Assembly (NCBI GenBank): GCA_009772985.1
Contig: WOUS01000001.1
Location: 310,001-374,000, forward strand
Reading direction: 5' to 3'
Origin: Anaerolineaceae bacterium
GTDB lineage: Bacteria; Chloroflexota; Anaerolineae; Anaerolineales; Villigracilaceae
Length of the DNA stretch: 64,000 bases
The position numbers and the translations under genes were made by a program. Positions 49,866 to 56,993 of the stretch are shown in pieces (position 1 is the stretch's first letter; every line of letters begins with the position of its first letter). The notes beneath the pieces were generated by a model. The model saw only the letters and a program-made list of their open reading frames with translations, was not told the DNA's origin and searched no databases.

Positions 49866-50785
49866 TCTGCCTCCGCGAGCAGACCCCGCACGAACGTGGC
49901 GAACTTGCGGTTGCCCGCTTCGTTCCAGTGCGTGTCGCCGGGATAATAATCGCTCAACTCGAACCCGGCCGGGGCGTGGAAGGTCACCGATGGCAGGTCG
50001 TACATCCGCTTGCGCAGCAATTCCCAGCCCTGCTCGTAGTTGGCCAGTGTGGCCCACAGGGTCGCGTTCTGGAATTGCGGTGGCACCAGTTCCTGCTTCA
50101 GCCAGACGCGCGCCACCAGTGTGCGACGGAAGCGGGCGAACATGGCGTGTAGCCCGGCGAGCGTCTGCGCGACCGTTTCGGCCTCCTTTTCGTAATCGAA
50201 ACGATTGTACAGCGCGCTGAGCACGTAGGTTGCGTCCCCGTGACGGAAGCGCAGGATGCTGCCATCGCGCAGGCCGCGCAACTGGCGCACCTGCTTGCGC
50301 GCCTTCAGTTCAATGCACTTGAATAGCCGGGTCTCCCATCCCATGGCCTCGAACAGGTTCCGCTTCCAAGCCTGTGCGAGAGCGAAGTTGCGTGTGAAGG
50401 TATACACGTTGGGATGGTAAAGGAACAGCAAGGTCTCTTCCGGGCCGCGGTACAGTTCGTCCAGCAGGGCGTTCAGTTCTTTCACTCCGACTGGCAGGCC
50501 CAGGTTGAGCCAGCCGGTTGGATCGAATGCCAGATCATACCAGTTGCGGCCGTTATCGACCGCGAAGCCCATCGCAAAGGATGTTCCGCTGATCACACCG
50601 GCCGCCCGCGGGTTCTCCGGGCCGCGCAGGCCGAGCGCGTTGCTGCGCAGCGAAAAGCCCAGCTGTCGGCCATCATCATCAATGTTCGGCAGCAGGCGCA
50701 GGCCCGAGCGCGGATCCGGGCGCAGGTATTTCAACCAGCGCCGCCCCTGAAATGGATCGCTGAAGTTCAGATTGGCTCTGGCCAT
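49862..50785 (-). CDS. SGNH-hydrolase-like protein
   Basis: 307 residues, no signal peptide. GTSFAMGFAVDNGRNWYDL resembles block I, with the nucleophile Ser of SGNH/GDSL enzymes, and YPGDTHWNEAGNRKFATFV is the block V motif with the Asp-x-x-His pair. Family members esterify or de-esterify glycans (AlgX, OafA C-domains). It could place or remove an O-acetyl group on a surface sugar. It is coupled to the oxidoreductase gene downstream, and the upstream GT gene stops 2 bp before its ATG. Confidence 0.65.
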   Translation of the reverse strand: MARANLNFSDPFQGRRWLKYLRPDPRSGLRLLPNIDDDGRQLGFSLRSNALGLRGPENPRAAGVISGTSFAMGFAVDNGRNWYDLAFDPTGWLNLGLPVGVKELNALLDELYRGPEETLLFLYHPNVYTFTRNFALAQAWKRNLFEAMGWETRLFKCIELKARKQVRQLRGLRDGSILRFRHGDATYVLSALYNRFDYEKEAETVAQTLAGLHAMFARFRRTLVARVWLKQELVPPQFQNATLWATLANYEQGWELLRKRMYDLPSVTFHAPAGFELSDYYPGDTHWNEAGNRKFATFVRGLLAEAE

Positions 50786-50786
50786 G

Positions 50787-51776
50787 TTAACCTTGATTGC
50801 TAATGATCCGGAACAAGGCGTTGTAGATGCGGTGGGCCAGCTCTCGGATCACTTTCCAGCGCAGGATGCGGTTGGAGAGGCGCCCGGGCAGGCGCGTGAT
50901 TGGTGCCGTGGCTTCGATGCCGTACTCGCGCGCCAGGGCGGCGGTTTCAGCGTCGAGGGCGTTGCCGGTCAGACGGGTGAGGAAGGTGCGCGTGCAGAAG
51001 CGCAGGCAGCCGAGGCGGTCCACTTCGTTGTCGAGGTCGCGCATCTTGCCCATCAGTTCCCCGCCCCAGACTTTGGGCAGGGCTTCGAGGATGACGTGAC
51101 GGGGGGCGACGAACTGGTGGTGTCCCGCCGAGACGAAGGCCTGCACACCGTTGAAAGTGACGGCGATGTCTTCCAGCCCATCGGTTTCCTTCTGATAACT
51201 CTCCCAGGTGCGGCCCATGTGGTCAATGTAGTGCTGTTCCATCTCGCGTGGCAGCAACATGCCGCGCTCCACCTTCACATCCCGCCGCTTGATAAACTTC
51301 ATCGTGGACTTGATCCCGTAGGCCATCAGCGGGCGCATGTACAGCCCGCACACCGAGCCGACGTTGGGATAGGTGTCAATGATTTTCAGGTGCTCGTCCA
51401 GCCAGCCGGGGAGGAAGAACACATCGTCGTCGGTGTAGGCCACGATCTCGCCGGGCGCGGCGTTGAAGATGATCTTCAGCGCGCCGAGTTTGCCGATGTT
51501 GCGGCTGGAGAGCAGCAGGTACTGGATCTTCCCGGCGCCGCGCAGTCCGCGCAGGTAATCCACCCAGCGCGGACAGGAGCCGTTGTCGAAGACCAGCAGG
51601 TCGTACGGCTGGGGCGTGTTGGCGATGAGACTCTCCAGACTGACGCGCATGGAGTCGAAGCGGTGCTCGAAATACCCGGCTTCCTCCGGCAGGCAGGTCA
51701 GCATGGCGAGCGTGACGCGCGCCGGGTGGTAATCGGTCTTGTGGTCGCGGTTGGGGTTCATGCCAATGCGGGGCAT
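50787..51776 (-). CDS. GT2-like glycosyltransferase
   Basis: 329 residues. The N-terminal part VTLAMLTCLPEEAGYFEHRF, DLLVFDNGSCPRWVDYL, SSRNIGKLGALKIIFNAAPG and IVAYTDDDVFFLPGWL give the GT-A nucleotide and metal motifs (DDD). The first six residues may be extra, because ATG codons lie close together near 51776 and 51761. The C-terminus contains basic and aromatic residues suited to peripheral membrane binding. It lies between the SGNH-like gene and a CGCGAAGG repeat. Confidence 0.8.
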   Translation of the reverse strand: MPRIGMNPNRDHKTDYHPARVTLAMLTCLPEEAGYFEHRFDSMRVSLESLIANTPQPYDLLVFDNGSCPRWVDYLRGLRGAGKIQYLLLSSRNIGKLGALKIIFNAAPGEIVAYTDDDVFFLPGWLDEHLKIIDTYPNVGSVCGLYMRPLMAYGIKSTMKFIKRRDVKVERGMLLPREMEQHYIDHMGRTWESYQKETDGLEDIAVTFNGVQAFVSAGHHQFVAPRHVILEALPKVWGGELMGKMRDLDNEVDRLGCLRFCTRTFLTRLTGNALDAETAALAREYGIEATAPITRLPGRLSNRILRWKVIRELAHRIYNALFRIISNQG

Positions 51777-51794
51777 TTCAATTCCTTTCGTTTT

Positions 51795-51893
51795 AACCGC
51801 GAAGAGGCGAAGTTCGCGAAGAGATCATCGAGGCCGCGAAGAAACCTTCGCGCGCATAAAGGAACTTCGCGGTCTTCGTTGCTTCGCGGTTCA
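51795..51893. repeat. CGCGAAGG-rich inverted repeat, copy 3 of 3
   Basis: It runs from aaccgcgaag (51795-51804) to cttcgcggttca (51882-51893), with inner cgcgaaga / tcttcgc blocks. It fills the gap between the two GT-type genes. Confidence 0.75.
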
Positions 51894-51922
51894 TTCTTGA
51901 CGATCATCCTGATGCTCCCGTT

Positions 51923-52819
51923 CTACGAAGAGGCCACTTTCGCGCGCAGGCGCTGGAAGAGGGTGGTGATGCGCCCGGTGAGCGCGTAGTTGTTCCACGC
52001 CAGCAGCGGATAAGATTCCACGAACCGGCGCAGGGTTCCGCCCGTCCAGCGGCGCGGGCGCAGGCGTCCGTCCACGAAACGGCGGTCGGCGTCCAGCAGG
52101 GTGAAGCGGGTCGTCTCGCGTCCGCCCGCCAGCCGGATGTTGACGCCGGTCTCCGGCAGTTTGTAGTGCGGCACGCCGCCGGGCAGGTGGCGGTAGTCGT
52201 GGCTCTGGTGGATGACCGTCACATCGTGCGTGGCGTCCACCACCGGCCATTTCCGGCGGCGGGCTTCGTAGATCATCCAGTTGTCCCAGCCGGCGCGGCC
52301 GATGGCGAAATCGGGGATCGAGGCGAAGCATTCGCGTGGGAAGACGAAGTAGTCGCTGCCCGCGGGCGGATGCAGTTTGCCGGACTCTTTGACCCGCCGC
52401 GCCAGCCCGGACTCCCAGCCTGCCGCGAAGTCGAGCGGCGACTCCACGTCCAGGTCCCAGCGTTGGCCGACGAGCAGGAACTGCCGGGCCTGCGCGGCCA
52501 TTTTTTGCGCCGCGGCGACGAAATCGGGCAGCAGCAAAACGTCCGTGTTGACGCAGGCCAGCAGGGGCGAGCCGCTGTTCTCGCGCGCCAGCGCGAAGAT
52601 GGACGAGACCAGCGGCGTGCCGCTTGCGTTGCGGGCCACGTCTGGCAGGCGGCGCAGGCCGAACTCGCGGGCCGCTTCGGCCATGCCGGCCTCGTCACCG
52701 ATGAGCAGAACTTCCACGTCCGGTAGGCGCGTCCACGCGGCGAGCGCGTTGCGCTGGATGACGTTGATGTGCGCGTCGGTGAAGGGCTTGGGGGCGGTGA
52801 AAATCGTCAGCAGGGACAT
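51923..52819 (-). CDS. Putative glycosyltransferase (GT-A-like)
   Basis: 298 residues from the ATG at 52819 (MSLLTIFTAPKPFTD). VEVLLIGDEAGMAEAAREFG, PLLACVNTDVLLLPDFV (DxD-like TD) and GWDNWMIYEARRRKWPVVDAT resemble GT-A enzymes of capsule loci, although I cannot name a family. It starts just after the methyltransferase stop. The longer frame upstream of the ATG lies inside that gene. Its product probably adds or processes one sugar of the repeat unit. Confidence 0.7.
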   Translation of the reverse strand: MSLLTIFTAPKPFTDAHINVIQRNALAAWTRLPDVEVLLIGDEAGMAEAAREFGLRRLPDVARNASGTPLVSSIFALARENSGSPLLACVNTDVLLLPDFVAAAQKMAAQARQFLLVGQRWDLDVESPLDFAAGWESGLARRVKESGKLHPPAGSDYFVFPRECFASIPDFAIGRAGWDNWMIYEARRRKWPVVDATHDVTVIHQSHDYRHLPGGVPHYKLPETGVNIRLAGGRETTRFTLLDADRRFVDGRLRPRRWTGGTLRRFVESYPLLAWNNYALTGRITTLFQRLRAKVASS

Positions 52820-52820
52820 G

Positions 52821-53690
52821 TCAGGTGAGTTCGATCCAGGCTTTTTTCGGGAACAGGCGCGACAGGACGCGGCGGCGGAGCAGCCCGAGGCGGCGCTTGA
52901 TGGCCGCGCCTCGTTCGGGACGGAGCACAAATTCTCTTTGCGGCTGCGCAGGCCGGGCGAGCGCGGTCAGATAGTAGGGCAGGATGGTGGAACGCGGGCG
53001 GCCATGGCTTTCCAGCGCGGCAACCTGGAAGCCCGCTTTTTCGAGCGTCTGGCGCAAAGTGCGAGCGCTGAACGAAAAAAGGTGCGCCACCTCGAAGGAA
53101 TCATGGCAGTAAAGATTTGGCGCTTCGAGCAGCAGCCAGCCCTCCGGGGCGAGAAATTTCTCGCGCAGGTTGGCAAGATAGCCGACCGGGTCGGGCAGGT
53201 GTTCGAGGACGTGCGCCATGCTGACGAGGTCGAACGGGGCCTCGCCTTTGAGTTCGTCGAGCGAGGCGTGGACCGGGATGCCGCTGGCGCGGGCGTACTC
53301 GCGATAGGCCTCGCCCGGCTCGATGCCGGCGGGTTGGCTGCCGAAGGTTTCGCGGAATTTTTGCAGCAGCAGGCCGGAGGAGCAGCCGATGTCGAGGTGA
53401 CGGGTGACGCGCCCGACATGGCGGCGGGTGAACTCGTAGAGCGAGTTCGCGCGGGCGCGCTGGACGGCGAGGTCTTTGACGTTGGGGCCTTCGCCGCCCT
53501 GGTACATTTTTCGGTATTCGGCCGCGTAGAATTCAGCCGACTCGGCCCCGGTCATGCGCGGGGACTGGTAAACCAGTCCGCAGTTCCGGCAGAGGCGGTT
53601 GACGACAGCCTGGCCGCGGAAGTCGCGCCGGTCAAAGGGGCGGCTGCGGTCGCTGTGGCAGAGCGGGCAATGGGTAACAGTTTCGGACAT
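52821..53690 (-). CDS. SAM-dependent methyltransferase with N-terminal zinc ribbon (C-methyltransferase-like)
   Basis: 289 residues. CPLCHSD...CRNCG near the N-terminus forms a zinc-binding pair typical of sugar methyltransferases. HLDIGCSSGLLLQKF is motif I, and DLVSMAHVLEHLPDPVGYL and LLLEAPNLYCHDSF are later motifs. It probably methylates a nucleotide or lipid-linked sugar. A large composite of repeats lies upstream of the start (53708-53885). Confidence 0.82.
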   Translation of the reverse strand: MSETVTHCPLCHSDRSRPFDRRDFRGQAVVNRLCRNCGLVYQSPRMTGAESAEFYAAEYRKMYQGGEGPNVKDLAVQRARANSLYEFTRRHVGRVTRHLDIGCSSGLLLQKFRETFGSQPAGIEPGEAYREYARASGIPVHASLDELKGEAPFDLVSMAHVLEHLPDPVGYLANLREKFLAPEGWLLLEAPNLYCHDSFEVAHLFSFSARTLRQTLEKAGFQVAALESHGRPRSTILPYYLTALARPAQPQREFVLRPERGAAIKRRLGLLRRRVLSRLFPKKAWIELT

Positions 53691-53707
53691 TTTTCCTCGA
53701 ATGATTC

Positions 53708-53885
53708 ATCCGCAGAGTTCGCAGATTTTTGGTTCATTGGGAGTTGCCGTGACGCACCACTATATTTGGTGGTCTGCTGTGGGACAAATTGGCAATTTGT
53801 CCTACATGTGCTGGTCTATCACGGCGATTCCCAGAGACCCAGATTTTTTCTGGGTTAATCTGCGTAATCCGCTCAATCTGTGGAT
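53708..53885. repeat. Composite repeat: CCGCAGA arms around a GGGACAAATT palindrome
   Basis: atccgcagagttcgcagatt at 53708-53727 faces cccagattttttctgggtta / aatctgcgtaatcc / aatctgtggat (53838-53885). Between them lies the 27-bp palindrome 53779-53805 of the glyS type. The right end supplies the stop and last residues (RSTD) of the SpsF-type gene. It looks like one family inserted into another. Confidence 0.7.
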
Positions 53886-54754
53886 CGAATTGGTTTCTGG
53901 CGTTCGTCCACATCGAAGGCGGTCTTGTGGACGACAGCCGCGTTGACGGCAAACATCTCCGGCTGATTCTGCTGGAGGGATAGCACGTCTTGCCAGGAGA
54001 AATCGTCGCGGCCAAAGTGGGCGTAGACGCGGCGCATGAGTTCCAAATCTTCGGGCGTGTCCACCGTCCAGCGCAGGGAGCCGTAGTCGGGGTCGTGGTG
54101 GAGTTGGGCGATGCGGAAGCCGTGTGCGGAAAGACCAGTATCCAGTGAACAGTGTTCAGTGTACAGTGTGCCGTGTTCGGTGTTCAGTGGATGGCGCTCG
54201 CCGGAAAATACAACGCCTTCGTAAAGATACGGCATGACGTGTTCGCGCTGGTGCTTCCCGCGCGCTTCCTTCCAGGCGCGCTCGAGGGCGGCGAAGGTGC
54301 AGACTTCCACGTCGAGGCCGATGGGGAAGGTGCGCGTCCAGGGAGGGGGGAGGCGGTTGCAAGAAAAATTGAGGTGATCAGTGAATAGTGAATGGTGAAC
54401 AGTGAGTAGTGAGACGGTTTGGTTGATCAATTCAGGGTCAATCACCGGGCAGTCGGCGGTGAGGCGGACGATGATTTCGGCTGCGAACTGGCGGGCGGCT
54501 TGATAGTAGCGGTCGAGCACGTCGAACACGTCGCCGCGGAAGACGGGCGTGTCGTGCGCCGCGCACCAGGCCGCGACCGGGTCGTCGGACGGGTCAATGG
54601 TCGTCGCAACCGCGACCAGGTCCACAGTCCGCGCCCGCCGCGCCCGACTCAGGACGCGCGCCAGCATCGGCTGTCCGGCAATGTCCAATAAAACCTTGCC
54701 CGGCAGCCGGGAGGAACCCATCCGCCCCTGGACGATGGCGACGGTACGCGGCAT
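53873..54754 (-). CDS. SpsF-family cytidylyltransferase with two repeat-derived insertions
   Basis: 293 residues from the ATG at 54754. IVQGRMGSSRLPGKVLLDI is the CTP-binding loop, and RLTADCPVIDPELI, PIGLDVEVCTFAALE and SLRWTVDTPEDLELMRRVY are the SpsF blocks. It probably makes a CMP-activated sugar acid for the surface glycan. Peptides LLTVHHSLFTDHLN (before FSCNRL) and LNTEHGTLYTEHCSLDTGLS are encoded by tandem GTGAATAG and CAGTGTACAG repeats and are absent from the normal family pattern. The last residues come from a third repeat. Confidence 0.8.
   Translation of the reverse strand: MPRTVAIVQGRMGSSRLPGKVLLDIAGQPMLARVLSRARRARTVDLVAVATTIDPSDDPVAAWCAAHDTPVFRGDVFDVLDRYYQAARQFAAEIIVRLTADCPVIDPELINQTVSLLTVHHSLFTDHLNFSCNRLPPPWTRTFPIGLDVEVCTFAALERAWKEARGKHQREHVMPYLYEGVVFSGERHPLNTEHGTLYTEHCSLDTGLSAHGFRIAQLHHDPDYGSLRWTVDTPEDLELMRRVYAHFGRDDFSWQDVLSLQQNQPEMFAVNAAVVHKTAFDVDERQKPIRSTD
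54135..54190. repeat. CAGTGTACAGTG tandem repeat inside SpsF-type gene
   Basis: cagtatccagtgaacagtg / ttcagtgtacagtg / tgttcggtgttcagtgg units are read as LNTEHGTLYTEHCSLDT on the minus strand. Confidence 0.7.
54375..54411. repeat. GTGAATAGTGAATGG repeat inside SpsF-type gene
   Basis: gatcagtgaatagtgaatgg / gaacagtgagtagtga units are translated as SLLTVHHSLFTDHL. The same repeat flanks the four-helix-bundle gene at 24314-24357 and 24851-24872. Confidence 0.7.
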
Positions 54755-54756
54755 GG

Positions 54757-55425
54757 CTATCCTTCCAGCATGATGTCGTCGAACAGGATCGTGTCCACCC
54801 AGATGGAAATGGTTTCGATAACCGGATATTCGTAACGCCGGATTGCCGTCCAGATGGTGGCGTGCAACTGGTCGCGCGCCTGGTTGTTCAGGCACTGGTC
54901 GTCGTGGCGTATGATGGCGCCGCCCAGGGAGAGTCGCAGTTCGGTCCCCACCACTTCCACACTGCTGAAATACAGGTTGGAGGCGCTGAGCGGGTTGGTG
55001 ACGTTGCCGGAGTACGCCCACTTGGTGTTGAGCAGGTAGGAGACCGCGATGCGGACGTCGGTGAGCATGTCGCCGGTGAAGCCGTGGTTGATCGGGATGG
55101 GCACAGGATAGTATTTGCAGTTTTCCTGGTCAGTCGTTTCGATCACGTAAATGGCGAGGTTGTCGGCCAGCGACAGGCGGAGCGGCGTGTTGGTGGGCGT
55201 GACGGTCGGCGTGTTGGTGACCGTCGGCGTGGGCGTGATGGTCGGCGTGGGCGTGACCGTCGGCGCGCGGCGGGTCAGTTCGACAATGGCGGTCTGCATG
55301 GCGGCGGTGTGGATGGCGGCCACGTCCACGGGTGTGGGGGTGGGGACGGCCGGGGCCGCGCCGCAGGCGTTCAGGCCGAGGCTGAGGAGCATAAGCAGGG
55401 CAATTCCAGCAGTAATCTTTTTCAT
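54757..55425 (-). CDS. Lipoprotein with Pro/Thr stalk
   Basis: 222 residues from the ATG at 55425; an AAGGA ribosome site with 6-nt spacing favours this start over the ATG two codons upstream. The signal peptide ends LNAC (Cys21). A stalk of repeated TVTPTPT units (DNA repeats at 55193-55265) follows, then a globular domain with DQENCKYYPVPIPINH and a C-terminal IETISIWVDTILFDDIML. It shares the style of the lipoprotein at 10163, including AAIHTAAMQTAIVELT near the N-terminus. It is probably surface-anchored; the function is unknown. Confidence 0.72.
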   Translation of the reverse strand: MKKITAGIALLMLLSLGLNACGAAPAVPTPTPVDVAAIHTAAMQTAIVELTRRAPTVTPTPTITPTPTVTNTPTVTPTNTPLRLSLADNLAIYVIETTDQENCKYYPVPIPINHGFTGDMLTDVRIAVSYLLNTKWAYSGNVTNPLSASNLYFSSVEVVGTELRLSLGGAIIRHDDQCLNNQARDQLHATIWTAIRRYEYPVIETISIWVDTILFDDIMLEG

Positions 55426-55427
55426 GT

Positions 55428-56525
55428 TCATTCCTTTCGGCGCGCGGCCGCGATCTGGTAGGTTTCGAGCAGTTTCGGGAAATTCTTCTTCCAGTCGGCG
55501 CGCGCCTCGGCGGTGAGACGGGCGGCGCGGCCGATTTTCGGCAGGGTTTTGCGGCTTTCGATTGCCGCCAGGATTTTTGCGGCCAGGGCGTCGGCGTCGC
55601 CATCGGGGAAGAGCCAGCCGTCCGCGCCGTCGGTCACCCATTCCTTGTTGGCGGGGATGTCCGAGACGACGACCGGCAGCCCGCAGGCCAGCGCCTCCAT
55701 CAGCGAGACGGACGAACCGTCCACGTGGGAGGGCGAGACGTACAGGTCCGCCATGTGATAGCAGCGCGGTAGGTCGCGGTTGCTGACCTGCCCAGCGAAC
55801 GTGACCCGCTCCAGCACGCCGCCGCGTTCCAGGATCTGGCGGATGGCCTGCGCCTGCGACCCGCCGCCGAGCAGGAGCAGGTTCACGTCGGACCTCCGGC
55901 CTGCCACCGTGACGAAGGCCTTTGCCAGCACATCCACGCCGTAGCGCGGTTCCCAGGAGCGGTTGCAAAAGACGACGAACGACGGACGACGGACGACCGA
56001 ATTCTGAGGGCGGAAGTTTTCCAGATCCACACCCCAGGGGAAGACGGTGGTGCGGGCCGGGTCCATGCCGTATTGGACGGCTTTCCGGCGCGTGGCGTCG
56101 CAGTCGCTGGTGAAGGCATCGGAAAAACGTAAAACGTAAGACGTAATCGCGCGCATCAGCCAGTTACGGTCGGCATCCTGCATCAGGTCGAAGCCCCACG
56201 ACATGACGAGCAGCGGGTGGAATCCCGCCAGCGCGGCGACCAGTCCGCAGGTCTGGATGGGGCCGGCATGAACGAGGTCCGGCCGGATGCGCCGGATGAT
56301 GCGGCGCAGGCCGGTCACGTACTTCGGCAGGCCGCGCCAGCGGAAGGCATCCCGTCCGCCGGCCCACTGCACCTGCTCGATCTTCGCCGGGACGGGACGG
56401 TCCTCGGTCTGGCGCGGGCCGCGCTGCAATCTGACGTAATAGATTTCATGATCGGTTTCGGCTAATGCTGAAAGAAACCGGTAATCGTGAGGAGTGTAAT
56501 CGAGAGAGAAGTAAATTACTTTCAT
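55428..56525 (-). CDS. Family 4 glycosyltransferase with repeat-derived peptides
   Basis: 365 residues from the ATG at 56525. The acceptor half includes IRRIRPDLVHAGPIQTCGLVA and SWGFDLMQDADRN. The donor half has VFPWGVDLENFRPQ, LLLLGGGSQAQAIRQIL and PSHVDGSSVSLMEALACGLPVVV (EX7E). The peptides AITSYVLRFSDAF and PQNSVVRRPSFVVFCNR coincide with tandem DNA repeats (56126-56147 and 55971-55999), so the linker regions of this enzyme have been altered by repeat expansion. Confidence 0.85.
   Translation of the reverse strand: MKVIYFSLDYTPHDYRFLSALAETDHEIYYVRLQRGPRQTEDRPVPAKIEQVQWAGGRDAFRWRGLPKYVTGLRRIIRRIRPDLVHAGPIQTCGLVAALAGFHPLLVMSWGFDLMQDADRNWLMRAITSYVLRFSDAFTSDCDATRRKAVQYGMDPARTTVFPWGVDLENFRPQNSVVRRPSFVVFCNRSWEPRYGVDVLAKAFVTVAGRRSDVNLLLLGGGSQAQAIRQILERGGVLERVTFAGQVSNRDLPRCYHMADLYVSPSHVDGSSVSLMEALACGLPVVVSDIPANKEWVTDGADGWLFPDGDADALAAKILAAIESRKTLPKIGRAARLTAEARADWKKNFPKLLETYQIAAARRKE
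55971..55999. repeat. ACGACGGACG tandem repeat inside GT4 gene
   Basis: gacgacgaacgacggacgac followed by ggacgaccg is read as NSVVRRPSFVV on the minus strand. A related unit lies at 47978-48005. Confidence 0.7.
56126..56147. repeat. ACGTAAAACGTAAGACGTAA repeat inside GT4 gene
   Basis: acgtaaaacgtaagacgtaa is three near-copies of acgtaa-type units and is read as ITSYVLRF on the minus strand. Confidence 0.6.
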
Positions 56526-56544
56526 AGATTCTGCAAATGAAAAA

Positions 56545-56991
56545 TCACAAACGTTTTTGTATTGCACCGGCCAGTTCGAGAATCAGTTCTTGATCTCTTT
56601 CGTGATCGAACATGGTCGCGTCGACAATTTCTTTCGAATAGGACCAGGGCAGCCCTCTGCGGATTTCTTCTGGTTCGGTCATGTATCGCGGAACGATGTG
56701 GGCATGCAGCGCAGGTTCCTGGTTTCCTGCAATCGCGTAGTTGATGCGATATGCGCCGGTTACTTCCAGCAAAGCGTCACCGATCAAAGCCATATCACAC
56801 AGGTATTCAACCCGTTGTGATCGGTCGAGGTTGTTCAGGCTTGCCACAACGGGGTCTGGCAGGAGAATTGTATAACCGCGCAGGAATTGCATATCGGCGA
56901 GGACCGCCCAGCCGGAAGGAACGCGGCAGATGGCGGCCGGGTTGGCGCCTGCCCTGGCTAAATCGACGCGCTGATGGATCATGGTTGACAT
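56545..56991 (-). CDS. HIT-family hydrolase-like protein
   Basis: 148 residues. YAIAGNQEPALHAHIVPRYM contains the His-x-His pattern of the HIT superfamily (usually H-x-H-x-H), and GYTILLPDPVVASLNNLDR resembles its N-terminal strand. HIT enzymes cleave dinucleotide polyphosphates or nucleotide-sugar-like compounds. The third histidine is not obvious, so activity is unclear. It starts 2 bp after neuB and is more AT-rich than neighbouring genes. Confidence 0.72.
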   Translation of the reverse strand: MSTMIHQRVDLARAGANPAAICRVPSGWAVLADMQFLRGYTILLPDPVVASLNNLDRSQRVEYLCDMALIGDALLEVTGAYRINYAIAGNQEPALHAHIVPRYMTEPEEIRRGLPWSYSKEIVDATMFDHERDQELILELAGAIQKRL

Positions 56992-56993
56992 GA

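Noticed and set aside
55193..55265. GGCGTGGGCGTGAC-type tandem repeats
   Set aside because: They encode the Pro/Thr stalk (TVTPTPT) of a lipoprotein. No CRISPR-like spacing is present.
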